Positions 1-9,018 are shown, numbered from the stretch's first letter. The stretch is DNA of 14,978 nucleotides from Deltaproteobacteria bacterium UBA6106 (GCA_002428485.1 DIWM01000030.1:1-14978); one strand, 5' to 3'. Numbers and translations: made by a program. Notes: generated by a model not told the origin, from the sequence alone.

Positions 1-177
1 CGTTCGGCTTCGGAACTTTTGCTTCGCAAAAGACCGAGCTTCCTCGCCTCACGACGGTTTGCTATAGGAACGGTTTCATTGCGAGGTTAGTCTCGAGCAA
101 CAAGCCTGACACTGTGCTAATGACTTATCCGGGTTTAAAACATTAGTGCTTCGTAATTAGGATTTAGGATTTCCTCA
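1..177. other. Non-coding region downstream of pgi with stem-loops
   Basis: No convincing gene is seen. Three possible stem-loops are visible. In the first, CTTTTGC (16-22) pairs with GCAAAAG (26-32) around a 3-nt loop, extended by TCGG (10-13) against CCGA (34-37). In the second, TTGCGAG (79-85) pairs with CTC and GCAA in 92-100, with a 2-nt bulge. In the third, GTGCTAATG (114-122) pairs with CATTAGTGC (141-149), including two G-T wobbles. None is followed by a clear T-run in the pgi direction, so a factor-independent terminator is not supported. The stretch may be part of a dispersed intergenic repeat, but no second copy lies in this window. The left side is cut by the window edge. Confidence 0.5.
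157..172. repeat. Heptamer tandem repeat TTAGGAT, two copies plus two bases
   Basis: TTAGGAT occurs at 157-163 and again at 164-170, followed by TT. It ends 5 nt short of the pgi stop codon. Two copies could arise by chance. It is noted because a different 7-bp tandem array sits at the 3' end of dppF in the same window. Confidence 0.55.
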
Positions 178-1536
178 TTAGAACGTTATAACGGTCTTCG
201 GCGCGGACAGGATCCGGTCGGCTGCTTTTTTCTGTTTTTCAAGCCCTGCCTTTCCCATGATGGCCTTTGTATATATCTTGCCGAGCTCTACGCCGGGCTG
301 GTCGAAGGGGTTGATCTTGTACAGATGGCCGAGATAGGCGATCGCCATTTCGTAGAGGAAGAAGAGGGCGCCGAGGCTGTAGGCGTTTATGTCGTTCAGG
401 AGGATCGTGAAGCTTGGCGTCCCAGCCTCTGTAAGGGAAAGGCCAGTTCCTAGAAACTCTGCATAAAATAATTCGTTGAGGTCTTTTTTCGCGAGGTAGC
501 CGAGGCTGTCTATGTAAGGGAAGGTGTTCGGGATCGGCCTCCTCTCGCGGGCGCTGTAAAAAAGCATGATGCATTTGTCCCTTGGCCCGTCGACGTAAAG
601 CTGAAGCTGGGAATGCTGATCGGTAACGCCCATCGCTTTTGTCGGCGTCGGGCCGAAGGAGTTTTTTCCGAGGCTTTCAGCCTCAAGCTGCCTGAACCAG
701 TCGGCAAATCCTGACAGCCTCTCGCAATAGGGCATGATGACGTGGATATTCCTGCCGCTTTTGTCCATAAGGTAAAGGATGCTCGCGAGCGCAATTGCCA
801 TATTGTCCGTGTATTTTGTTTTTCTTATGTGGTTCGACATATCGAGGGCGCCCTGTGCGATATCGTCGATGTCGACGCCCATCAATGCAGACGGAAAGAG
901 TCCGACAGGCGTGAGGACGGAGAACCTTCCACCTACGCCCTCAGGGACGTTCAGGACGTCGTAGCCCTCTTTGTCTGCGATCTGTTTCAGGATGCCCTTC
1001 TTTTGATCGGTAATGAGGATGATCCTTTCCCTGAAGCCCTTGCCTTTTTCCATAAGCTTTTTGAATATCATGAACTGAGAGATCGTTTCCGGCGTTTCTC
1101 CCGATTTGCTTATGACCACAAGGAGGGTCTGCTCAAGGTCTTTGCTGACCATATCAAAGATCCTGTTGATTGTGTGGGGGTCGATGTTGTCGAGGATGAA
1201 ATATTGCGGCAGGCCCTTCCTGATGTCGCTGCCGTAATTGTGGAAGGGGTGGAGCAGGGCATCAAAGATCGTTTCCGTGCCGAGCGATGATCCGCCTATG
1301 CCGAGGAGAACGAGATTTTTGATCCTGCCTCTTTTGCACCTGCCGGCAAGTTTTTTTATTGTCCCGAACTGGAACCTTTTCTCCGGAAGCTCCATAAAGC
1401 CGTAAGGGTTTTTCCAGAGTGATTTATTGTACCGCCCAAGTTCCGAAGCAGTTTTGCTGACGGCCTTTTTCTCGAGGCCTCCTCTGCTGCGGCTGCTTTT
1501 AAGGCTGTTTGTAATATCGAGCGTTATCGTGCTCAT
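178..1536 (-). CDS. pgi: Glucose-6-phosphate isomerase
   Basis: This cytosolic enzyme interconverts glucose 6-phosphate and fructose 6-phosphate in glycolysis and gluconeogenesis. The 452-residue protein is the short bacterial form; the E. coli type is about 550 residues. It has two SIS-type sugar-isomerase domains. Visible motifs are GIGGSSLG (79-86) and SKSGET (143-148) for phosphate binding, GGRFS (202-206), the glutamate-containing segment QLEAESLGK (283-291), HSQLQ (308-312), and FDQPGVELGK (411-420) carrying the conserved C-terminal lysine. No key block is missing. The ATG overlaps the accA stop as ATGA (4-nt overlap), and a GAGGAG ribosome site lies a few bases upstream, so this start is well supported. 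It is the last gene of the guaB-guaA-dnaE-accA-pgi run and is probably translationally coupled to accA. Confidence 0.96.
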   Translation of the reverse strand: MSTITLDITNSLKSSRSRGGLEKKAVSKTASELGRYNKSLWKNPYGFMELPEKRFQFGTIKKLAGRCKRGRIKNLVLLGIGGSSLGTETIFDALLHPFHNYGSDIRKGLPQYFILDNIDPHTINRIFDMVSKDLEQTLLVVISKSGETPETISQFMIFKKLMEKGKGFRERIILITDQKKGILKQIADKEGYDVLNVPEGVGGRFSVLTPVGLFPSALMGVDIDDIAQGALDMSNHIRKTKYTDNMAIALASILYLMDKSGRNIHVIMPYCERLSGFADWFRQLEAESLGKNSFGPTPTKAMGVTDQHSQLQLYVDGPRDKCIMLFYSARERRPIPNTFPYIDSLGYLAKKDLNELFYAEFLGTGLSLTEAGTPSFTILLNDINAYSLGALFFLYEMAIAYLGHLYKINPFDQPGVELGKIYTKAIMGKAGLEKQKKAADRILSAPKTVITF

Positions 1537-2492
1537 CTCTTCTCCTCGAATACACCCATCTTGCGAAATTTATCGTACCGCATTGCCTTGAGTTCCCCGG
1601 GTTCATGCTTCAGAAGAGTGTCCATATTTTTTGTCAGCGCGGCCCTTGTATTTTGAAAAGACTCCTTCCAATCCCTGTGAGCCCCGCCAAAGGGCTCTTT
1701 TACGATCTCATCTATTACGTTAAGCTTAAGGAGGTCGTAGGATGTCGGCTTCAGCGCATCTGCAGCAAGAGGGCCTTTTGAGCCGTCCCGCCACAGTATG
1801 GCCGCGCACCCTTCGGGCGAGATGACGGAGTAGGTGGCATTTTCCAGCATAAGTATCCTGTTGCCAACTCCTATCCCGAGCGCACCGCCGCTCCCGCCCT
1901 CACCTATCACTATTGTGACGACAGGGACGCTGAGTGAAAACATGAAATAGATGCTGGATGCTATTGCCTCGGCCTGTCCTCTCTCTTCCGCTCCTACGCC
2001 CGGAAAGGCGCCCGGCGTATCAATAAATGTGATGATGGGCTTTTGCCACCTGTCGGCCATATCCATGATTCTCATAGCCTTCCTGTAACCGTCAGGATGG
2101 GCCATACCGAAATTCCTGTGAGCCATCTCGCGGACATCTTTTCCTTTTTGATGGCCGATAACCGCTACTTTTACACCCTCATAATTTGCGAACCCTGCAA
2201 CAACCGCAGGGTCGTCTTTATATTTGCGGTCCCCGTGAAGCTCCACGAAATCGCTGAAGATGTTATGGATGTAGTCGAGGGTATGAGGACGGTTAAGGTG
2301 TCTGGAAAGCTGGGAGCGCTGCCAGTTTGTGAGGTCCCCGTAGATCTCCTTTTCGACCTTTGATATCTTTTTTTGCAGGTACTGAACCTCTTTCGAATAA
2401 TGTGGATCGTTGGTGTCGTAGAAGCGTTCAATTTCGTTTATCCTTCTTTCCAAAGGCTCGAGTTTTTTCTCAAAATCAAGATAATATCTCAT
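1533..2492 (-). CDS. accA: Acetyl-CoA carboxylase carboxyltransferase subunit alpha
   Basis: This is the alpha half of the carboxyltransferase that moves CO2 from carboxybiotin on BCCP to acetyl-CoA, giving malonyl-CoA for fatty acid synthesis. The 319 residues match the usual AccA length. The N-terminal 50 residues are charged and helical. The crotonase-fold core follows, with HGDR (86-89), GHQKGKD (113-119), NFGMAHPDGYRKAMR (127-141), FIDTPGAFPGVGAEERGQAEAI (156-177), and the glycine-rich oxyanion segment GEGGSGGALG (197-206) followed by ISPEGCA (224-230). Its partner AccD and the biotin subunits AccB and AccC are not in the window. The start lies inside the dnaE 3' end (17-nt overlap) with an AGAGGT ribosome site about 6 nt upstream. 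The stop overlaps the pgi start. Confidence 0.97.
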   Translation of the reverse strand: MRYYLDFEKKLEPLERRINEIERFYDTNDPHYSKEVQYLQKKISKVEKEIYGDLTNWQRSQLSRHLNRPHTLDYIHNIFSDFVELHGDRKYKDDPAVVAGFANYEGVKVAVIGHQKGKDVREMAHRNFGMAHPDGYRKAMRIMDMADRWQKPIITFIDTPGAFPGVGAEERGQAEAIASSIYFMFSLSVPVVTIVIGEGGSGGALGIGVGNRILMLENATYSVISPEGCAAILWRDGSKGPLAADALKPTSYDLLKLNVIDEIVKEPFGGAHRDWKESFQNTRAALTKNMDTLLKHEPGELKAMRYDKFRKMGVFEEKR

Positions 2493-5400
2493 CGAATACC
2501 TCTATATCGATACCGGAAGCAAAATGTTTCAGGAGTATGTCCTTTTTATCGGGGTCAATTGTTATGTGCGGGACGTCCATGGCCCTGCTTTCTCCATTCA
2601 GCACGAATTCGAGAAAAACCCTGGAGGGCCCCTTAACGCTGAGAAGAGCATCCTTGAGCTTCCGCAGCTCTGTTTTTTGAAAGGCTTCGCAGTTGATTGT
2701 TATCCTTACCGCCTTTTTGAAATTTTTTATGGAATCTTCGAGCAGCGCGATCTGTTTTGCTTTCACCTTGATATTTTTGTCATCAGACCTGTCGGGCGTG
2801 CCCGTTACAACAAGCGGCTTTCCGCTTTGGATGAGGAAAAGATTTTTTGAGAACAGATCGGGGAATACGATAACCTCCACGACCCCCTTTGTATCTTCCA
2901 GGGAGATATAGGCCATCTTGTCTCCCCTTTTTGTTATAATCTCCTTGCTGGCGCTGACTACGCCGACGATCCTTGTATCCTCCGTCGTTTCGATCTCTTT
3001 GAGGTTCTGGCTGTCCACCGGCGTGAGCCTTTTGATGATATCTTCATATGGCTTTAAGGGGTGCTGGCTGAAGTAGAAACCCATTGATTCCTTCTCGCCG
3101 CTTAAGATTTCATCGTGGGAGAGTTCGTCCATCTCGGGTATCTTGAAAAAGGTATCAGGGTCTGTTGCAGCGCCGAAGATATCCATCTGAACGTAAGAAT
3201 TATTTGTTCCCTTCCTGGAGAGGGAGCCGGTCTTCTCGTTCACAAGGTAGAGCAACTGTGACCTTTTCAGACCAAGGCTGTCGAAGCATCCTGCCTTTGC
3301 GAAGCTCTCCATTACCTTCTTGTTTGCCTTGCGTGAGTCGACAATGCTGCAGAAATGCGCGAAGGAATTGAATTCTCCAACCTGGTCTCTGACCTGCAGG
3401 ATGTTGTCTATCGCTGCATCGCCGACGTTCTTGACGCCGGAGAGCCCGAAGCGTATCTTATTTTCCACGATCTGGAAGGCCTTGCCGCTTTTATTGATAT
3501 CGGGAGGAAGGACCTCGATCCCGGACTCGCGGCACTCGGTGATATATTTGATCAATTTATCGGTATCGTTGATCTCGTTCGTGAGCATTGCCGCGAAATA
3601 ATGGATAGGATAATGAGCCTTCAGGTAGGCTGTCTGGTATGCGATGAGCCCGTAAGCAGTGCTGTGCGATTTGTTGAAGCCGTATTCGCCGAACCGAAGG
3701 ATGATATCATAGATCTTTTCCGCTACCTTTGACGAAACATTGTTCGATATCGCCCCCTGGATAAACTGTTCTTTATATTTTTCGAGCGCCTCGGGAATCT
3801 TTTTGCTGATCGCCTTCCTCAGGGCATCTGAGTCCTTGAGGGAAAAGCCGGCCAGCTTTGAGGCTATCTTCATGATCTGTTCCTGGTATATGATGACACC
3901 GTGCGTATCGTGGAGGATATCTTCCAGCTCGGGGGTTTCATATTTTATATGTGCCGGGTTGTTCTTTCTCCTGATGAATTCATCGACCATGCCGCTTTTC
4001 AAGGGGCCCGGCCTGTAAAGGGCGATGAGCGGCATGATGTCATCGAATTTTGTGGGTTTCAATTTTACAAGAAGGTCCCTCATTCCCCTGCTTTCGAGCT
4101 GGAATACCCCGGCAGTGTTCCCCGACGAGAGAAGTTTATAGGTTTCCAGGTCATCGAGAGGGATAGTATTGATGTCGATGTCGATGCTCTCGGCGTGGAG
4201 GAGTTTGATGACGCTGTCGATGAGTGTTAAGGTCTCGAGGCCGAGAAAATCGATCTTTATGAGGCCTATCTTTTCTATGATCCTCATATCATACTGTGTC
4301 ACGGTCTCTTCGTGCTGGCCTCGATAAAGGGGAAGATATTCCGTCAGATGCTTGTTCGATATGACGATACCTGCCGCGTGCGTCGAGGCATGGCGGGCGA
4401 GGCCCTCAAGGACCATGGCATTATCGAGCAGCTCTTTTATGCGGTCATCTTTTGAATAGAGCTCTTTGATCTGCGGTTCTTCCTCGATCGCCTTCTCGAT
4501 CCCCCTTTCGGTCGATACGATGAGCTTGGCGATCTTGTCGACCTCAGCGTACGGCATTCCCAGAGCCCTTCCCACGTCCCTCACCGCTGCCTTTGACTGC
4601 ATGGTTCCAAAGGTGATGATCTGGGCAACGTTATCTTTTCCGTATTTTTCCGAGACGTACCTGATGACCTCGTCCCTTCTTTTTTTGCAAAAGTCAACGT
4701 CGATGTCGGGCATGCTTATCCTTTCGGGGTTTAAGAACCGTTCAAAGATAAGGTCATATTTTATCGGGTCGATGTCGGTGATGCCGAGGCAGTATGCCAC
4801 GAGGCTGCCCGCTGCCGAACCTCTTCCGGGACCGACGGGGATGCCATGCTCCTTCGCGTAATTGATGAAGTCGGCGACGATCAGGAAATAGCCGGCAAAC
4901 CCGGTATTTTTGATCACCTCAAGTTCGTAGAGGAGGCGCTCCTTGTATTTTTCCGAACAAGAATACCCCATCTTTTTATTAAATCCCTCGTTGCTGAGCT
5001 TTTCGAAATATTCGTTTAACCCCAGGGAACCGGGGGGAGTGAATTCAGGGAAATGGTAGGTGCCTGTTTCGATGTCCAGGTTGCACATCTCGGCGATCCT
5101 GACGGTATTCGCAAGGGCTTCGGGATATGCGGAGAATGCCCGCTCGACCTCTTCGATGGGCTTGAAATAGAACTGGTCTGTCTTGAAGCTCATCCTCGTC
5201 GAGTCGTTCATCGTCTTGCCTGTCTGTATGCATAGGAGGAGTTCGTGAGCCTTTGCCTCTTCTCTTTTGAGGTAATGACAGTCGTTGGTTGCCACAATAG
5301 GGATGCCGTAATGGTTTGAAAGGCTGATAAGCCGCTCGTTGACCTTTTTCTGCTCCTTAAGCCCGTTGTCCTGCAGCTCGAAGAACAGCCTGTCGCCGAA

Positions 5401-5898
5401 CAGCGCGCGGTACTCTTCGATGGTATCCGTTAAAGTCTTTTCGTCGTCCTTCAGGATAAGGTTGGGTATCTCTCCTTTTATGCATGCCGTAAGACAGATG
5501 AGCCCGGAGTTGTATGATCGTAAAAGCTCCTTGTCTATCCTTGGGACATAATAAAAGCCTTCGAGATGGCCGAAGCTTGTGAGCTTCAGCAGGTTCCTGT
5601 AGCCCTCCTGGTTCATCGCAAGGAGTACTATATGGTACGCGTTGTCTTCGCCTTTTATCCTTTTCTGGTCAAAACGGGATTTCGGCGCGATGTATGCCTC
5701 GCAGCCTATGATAGGTTTTATTCCTGCTTCCCGGGCGGTGAAATAAAAATCCACGGCGCCGAACATGTTGCCGTGGTCAGTTATTGCGCAGGCGCCCATC
5801 CTGTATTGTTTTGCCAGATCGAAGAGCCGGTCAAAGCGGATCGCCCCGTCTAAGAGACTGTACTGGGTGTGCAGGTGAAGGTGGACAAAGTCTGTCAT
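2476..5898 (-). CDS. dnaE: DNA polymerase III subunit alpha (DnaE1 type)
   Basis: This is the catalytic subunit of the replicative polymerase. Its 1140 residues are typical for DnaE. An N-terminal PHP domain (about 4-210) is followed by the family C polymerase core, with GPGRGSAAGS (357-366), PDIDVD (397-402, catalytic D398 and D400) and KIDFLGL (548-554, third aspartate D550). A C-terminal OB-fold spans roughly 975-1050. QMDIF (904-908) fits the internal beta-clamp-binding motif. The PHP metal ligands look complete: H8, H10, D41, H42, E67, H89, C139, D206 and H208. E. coli DnaE has lost several of these, so this protein may bind metal and could have intrinsic proofreading, which is inferred only. 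The ATG directly abuts the guaA stop, and the 3' end overlaps accA by 17 nt. No intein or frameshift was seen. Confidence 0.97.
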   Translation of the reverse strand: MTDFVHLHLHTQYSLLDGAIRFDRLFDLAKQYRMGACAITDHGNMFGAVDFYFTAREAGIKPIIGCEAYIAPKSRFDQKRIKGEDNAYHIVLLAMNQEGYRNLLKLTSFGHLEGFYYVPRIDKELLRSYNSGLICLTACIKGEIPNLILKDDEKTLTDTIEEYRALFGDRLFFELQDNGLKEQKKVNERLISLSNHYGIPIVATNDCHYLKREEAKAHELLLCIQTGKTMNDSTRMSFKTDQFYFKPIEEVERAFSAYPEALANTVRIAEMCNLDIETGTYHFPEFTPPGSLGLNEYFEKLSNEGFNKKMGYSCSEKYKERLLYELEVIKNTGFAGYFLIVADFINYAKEHGIPVGPGRGSAAGSLVAYCLGITDIDPIKYDLIFERFLNPERISMPDIDVDFCKKRRDEVIRYVSEKYGKDNVAQIITFGTMQSKAAVRDVGRALGMPYAEVDKIAKLIVSTERGIEKAIEEEPQIKELYSKDDRIKELLDNAMVLEGLARHASTHAAGIVISNKHLTEYLPLYRGQHEETVTQYDMRIIEKIGLIKIDFLGLETLTLIDSVIKLLHAESIDIDINTIPLDDLETYKLLSSGNTAGVFQLESRGMRDLLVKLKPTKFDDIMPLIALYRPGPLKSGMVDEFIRRKNNPAHIKYETPELEDILHDTHGVIIYQEQIMKIASKLAGFSLKDSDALRKAISKKIPEALEKYKEQFIQGAISNNVSSKVAEKIYDIILRFGEYGFNKSHSTAYGLIAYQTAYLKAHYPIHYFAAMLTNEINDTDKLIKYITECRESGIEVLPPDINKSGKAFQIVENKIRFGLSGVKNVGDAAIDNILQVRDQVGEFNSFAHFCSIVDSRKANKKVMESFAKAGCFDSLGLKRSQLLYLVNEKTGSLSRKGTNNSYVQMDIFGAATDPDTFFKIPEMDELSHDEILSGEKESMGFYFSQHPLKPYEDIIKRLTPVDSQNLKEIETTEDTRIVGVVSASKEIITKRGDKMAYISLEDTKGVVEVIVFPDLFSKNLFLIQSGKPLVVTGTPDRSDDKNIKVKAKQIALLEDSIKNFKKAVRITINCEAFQKTELRKLKDALLSVKGPSRVFLEFVLNGESRAMDVPHITIDPDKKDILLKHFASGIDIEVFDEILS

Positions 5899-7443
5899 TT
5901 ATTCCCACTCAATAGTGCTCGGCGGCTTTGAAGAGATATCGTAGACTACCCTGTTGACCCCGGGCACTTCGTTGATGATCCGTCTTGCCGTGATATCGAG
6001 CGTTTCAGGAGGGATCCTTGCCCAGTCTGCCGTCATGGCGTCCTCGCTCTCCACTATCCTCAAGGCAATGACATTGGCGTATGTCCTCTCGTCGCCCATA
6101 ACCCCCACTGTCTTGACGGGGATCAGGATGGCGAAGGATTGCCAGATGTGCCTGAACCTGTCGTTCCTCTCTACTTCGTCCCTTATAATGCTGTCGGCTT
6201 CCTTCAGCACGCTGAGCCTTTCCCTCGTTATGTCCCCGATGATCCTTATTGCCAGTCCGGGGCCGGGGAAGGGTTGCCGGTAGACGATATTGTCAGGCAA
6301 TCCCAGTTCTTTGCCTACGATCCTTACCTCGTCCTTGAAGAGTTCCCTGAGAGGTTCAAGGAGTTTTAGTTTCATCTTTTTTGGAAGCCCGCCTACATTG
6401 TGATGGCTCTTTATCGTCGCAGAGGGGCCTTTGAAGGAGACACTTTCAATGACATCAGGATAGAGCGTGCCCTGGGCGAGATACCTCGCGTTGCCTATGC
6501 TTTTTGCCTCATCCTCAAAGATCCTGATAAAAAGGTTTCCGATGATCTTTCGTTTTCTTTCAGGGTCTTTGACGCCTTTCAGCGCCTCCAGGAAGCGGTC
6601 CTCGGCATCTACATATTTTAAATTCATACGGAGTTTGCCCTTGAAGGCCCTGAGCACCTCGCGCTCTTCGTTCTTTCTCAGCACGCCGTTGTTCACGAAG
6701 ACGCTGTGGAGCCTGTTCCCTATTGCCTTGTGGATCAGCATGGCAACAACAGAAGAATCGACGCCGCCGCTTAATGCACAGACAACATGCTCTTCCCCAA
6801 CTTCATCCCTGATCTTTTCCGTTGCCAGCTCCACGAACGAGCGCGGTGAAAAGAGCCCCTTCACCCTGCATATCTTATAGAGAAAGTTCTTCAGTATGCG
6901 CTTGCCTTTCCGCGTATGGTGAACCTCGGGATGGAACTGCACGCCGAAGATCTTTCCATCCTTGTCCCTGATCACGGCGTAGGGTGAATTGTCGGTGTGG
7001 GCGAGGGCGATAAACCCTTTCGGCATCTTCAATATCTTATCCTGGTGGCTCATCCATACAATGTCCCCGTCGCGTATGCCATCAAGAAGCTTGTCATTTT
7101 TATCGACGGCGATGTGCGCCTTCCCGTATTCCCGCTTTGGAGACTTGTCTACCCGGCCGGAATAGACGCTTGCAATAAGCTGCAGGCCGTAACAGATCCC
7201 CAGGATCGGCACGTCAAGCCCGAAGATGGCCCGGTCGCAAAGAGGCGCATCTTTCTCCGTGACGCTTCGCGGACCGCCGGAAAGGATAATGCCTTTTGGA
7301 CCAAGGGACCGTATCTTTTCTATTTCCAGGTTGTGAGGATATATCTCGCAGTACACGCCCAGTTCCCTTACCTTCCTTGCTATAAGCTGGGTATACTGCG
7401 ATCCGAAATCGAGTATTACGATTAATTCCTTATGGTAGTCCAC
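5899..7443 (-). CDS. guaA: GMP synthase (glutamine-hydrolysing)
   Basis: It aminates XMP to GMP using ATP and glutamine, the last step of guanine nucleotide synthesis. The 514-residue single-chain form carries an N-terminal class I glutamine amidotransferase domain (about 7-190) with nucleophile C84 in GICYG and the H171-P172-E173 pair of the triad. The ATP pyrophosphatase domain has the P-loop SGGVDSS (225-231), and the C-terminal dimerisation domain ends in the family-typical PPSTIEWE. The start is GTG (7441-7443), read from the aligned N-terminus MDYHKELIVILDFGSQYTQL. A GTGAG stretch formed by the end of guaB serves as a modest ribosome site. The gene starts 7 nt after guaB and its TAA touches the dnaE ATG, so it sits in a tight operon. 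Confidence 0.97.
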   Translation of the reverse strand: MDYHKELIVILDFGSQYTQLIARKVRELGVYCEIYPHNLEIEKIRSLGPKGIILSGGPRSVTEKDAPLCDRAIFGLDVPILGICYGLQLIASVYSGRVDKSPKREYGKAHIAVDKNDKLLDGIRDGDIVWMSHQDKILKMPKGFIALAHTDNSPYAVIRDKDGKIFGVQFHPEVHHTRKGKRILKNFLYKICRVKGLFSPRSFVELATEKIRDEVGEEHVVCALSGGVDSSVVAMLIHKAIGNRLHSVFVNNGVLRKNEEREVLRAFKGKLRMNLKYVDAEDRFLEALKGVKDPERKRKIIGNLFIRIFEDEAKSIGNARYLAQGTLYPDVIESVSFKGPSATIKSHHNVGGLPKKMKLKLLEPLRELFKDEVRIVGKELGLPDNIVYRQPFPGPGLAIRIIGDITRERLSVLKEADSIIRDEVERNDRFRHIWQSFAILIPVKTVGVMGDERTYANVIALRIVESEDAMTADWARIPPETLDITARRIINEVPGVNRVVYDISSKPPSTIEWE

Positions 7444-7450
7444 TGTTGTC

Positions 7451-8926
7451 TCACTCTATCCTGTAATTCGGGGCTTCTTTTGTGATGATGACGTCGTGGA
7501 CGTGGCTTTCCCGCAAGCCCGCTGCGCTGATGCGGATAAAGCAGCCTTTTGCCTGCAACTCTTTCAGGGTGCGGCTGCCTACATAACCCATTCCCGCCTT
7601 CAGCCCTCCTATGAGCTGATGGATGCATATGGATAGCGAACCCCTGTAAGGGACCCTGCCTTCAATGCCCTCGGGCACTATTTTTGCTTCTATCTCGTCC
7701 TCGGGGATGCTGTACCTGTCCCGGGATTTTCCTTCTTTCATGGCCTCGAGGGAACCCATGCCCCTGTAGACCTTGTATGTGCGCCCCTGGTACAGTACCA
7801 TTTCACCGGGCGTTTCATCTGTCCCTGCGAAGAGGTTCCCGATCATAACTGTGTGCGCCCCTGCCGCGATGGCCTTTGTTACATCGCCGGAGAATTTGAT
7901 CCCGCCGTCGGCGATGATCGGTATATCATATCTGGCAGCGGCCTTTGCAGCCTCCTTGATGGCCGAGATCTGCGGTACGCCGATCCCTGCTATGATCCTT
8001 GTGGTACAGATGGAGCCAGGTCCGACTCCTATCTTGACAGCGTCGCAGCCGGCCTTGATAAGCGCTACGCACCCTTCTTTGGTCGCCACGTTTCCGGCTA
8101 TGATCTGTAGGTCTTTGAAGGTGCTTTTCAATACCCTGATCGTTTCAATGACGTTTTTTGAGTGGCCATGGGCAGTATCGACGACAATCACATCACATCC
8201 CGCCTTCAGGAGGGCGTCAACGCGTTGTTCCCGGTCGTTGCTGACACCGACAGCCGCTCCAACGCGCAATCTCCCGAGGTGGTCTTTGCATGAATGGGGA
8301 TATTTCCTCATCTTCTCGATATCCTTGATGGTGATCAGCCCTCTCAGGTTGAATTCCTTATCGACGACGAGAAGCTTTTCTATCTTATGCTTGTGGAGGA
8401 TCTTTTTTGATTCTTCGAGGGTTATGCCTTCCTTTACTGTTACGAGGTTGTCCTTTGTCATTACATTCTGGACCTTCTCCTCAAGGTTTGTCTCGAACCT
8501 CAGGTCCCTGTTGGTGATGATGCCCACAAGCCTTTTGCCTTTTGTGACGGGGATGCCTGATATCCTGTATTTCGACATGAGGTCCAGGGTGTCTTTTATC
8601 TTCTGCTCAGGTGCGATAGTAATGGGGTCAACGATCATGCCGCTTTCTGATTTTTTTACCTTCTCCACTTCCTGGGCCTGTTCAGCGACGCCCATGTTCC
8701 GGTGAATAATGCCTATCCCGCCCTCCTGGGCCAGGCAAATGGCAGTTTTCGATTCTGTAACGGTATCCATGGCAGCGCTTAATATGGGTATGTTAAGCCT
8801 GATCGATTGTGTAAGATGTGTGGAAACATCGACGTCAGAGGGCAAAATATTGCTCTCCGACGGCACAAGCATGACATCATCGAATGTGAGCCCCTCCCGG
8901 AGCGCTTTATCATTTTTTTGCGGCAT
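7451..8926 (-). CDS. guaB: Inosine-5'-monophosphate dehydrogenase
   Basis: It oxidises IMP to XMP with NAD+, the committed step to GMP, and supplies GuaA encoded just downstream. The 491 residues match bacterial IMPDH. The TIM barrel is interrupted by a Bateman module of two CBS domains at about 95-205. The catalytic loop is GPGSICTTR (302-310) with nucleophile C307. The mobile flap has SRDRY (401-405), giving the usual Arg-Tyr pair. DGGIKFSGD (341-348 region) and the active-site glycines are present. The ATG at 8924-8926 is preceded by GAGGTG about 4 nt upstream, a good ribosome site. It is the first gene of the leftward five-gene run. No clear sigma-70 promoter was found for it in the upstream region. 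Confidence 0.97.
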   Translation of the reverse strand: MPQKNDKALREGLTFDDVMLVPSESNILPSDVDVSTHLTQSIRLNIPILSAAMDTVTESKTAICLAQEGGIGIIHRNMGVAEQAQEVEKVKKSESGMIVDPITIAPEQKIKDTLDLMSKYRISGIPVTKGKRLVGIITNRDLRFETNLEEKVQNVMTKDNLVTVKEGITLEESKKILHKHKIEKLLVVDKEFNLRGLITIKDIEKMRKYPHSCKDHLGRLRVGAAVGVSNDREQRVDALLKAGCDVIVVDTAHGHSKNVIETIRVLKSTFKDLQIIAGNVATKEGCVALIKAGCDAVKIGVGPGSICTTRIIAGIGVPQISAIKEAAKAAARYDIPIIADGGIKFSGDVTKAIAAGAHTVMIGNLFAGTDETPGEMVLYQGRTYKVYRGMGSLEAMKEGKSRDRYSIPEDEIEAKIVPEGIEGRVPYRGSLSICIHQLIGGLKAGMGYVGSRTLKELQAKGCFIRISAAGLRESHVHDVIITKEAPNYRIE

Positions 8927-8963
8927 CGTGCACCTCGCTTTTGTTCCGTAATAGGTATTCGAT

Positions 8964-8985
8964 CTGCAATAAGTCTAACTGCAAT
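8964..8985. repeat. Direct repeat CTGCAAT, two copies at 15-bp spacing
   Basis: CTGCAAT occurs at 8964-8970 and 8979-8985, in the upstream region of guaB and 41 nt before its start codon or further. A pair of short direct repeats here could be a regulator site for the leftward operon, but two 7-mers in AT-rich DNA is weak evidence. Confidence 0.3.
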
Positions 8986-9018
8986 GCGTCTGCGCCTGTA
9001 AATCCGCATACAAAAGGC

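Noticed and set aside
742..1290. 182-codon plus-strand frame antisense to pgi
   Set aside because: It lies wholly inside the conserved pgi coding region and shows no recognisable domain; it is a codon-bias shadow.
4670..4695. A7 run just after the dnaE catalytic PDIDVD motif as a programmed frameshift
   Set aside because: The zero frame reads TGC AAA AAA AGA, which does not fit the slippery heptamer rule, and the frame stays open with conserved protein on both sides.
7773..8705. 310-codon plus-strand frame antisense to guaB
   Set aside because: It lies wholly inside guaB, whose motifs and length are complete. The predicted protein has no recognised motif and the Ser/Leu/Phe-rich look of a shadow frame.
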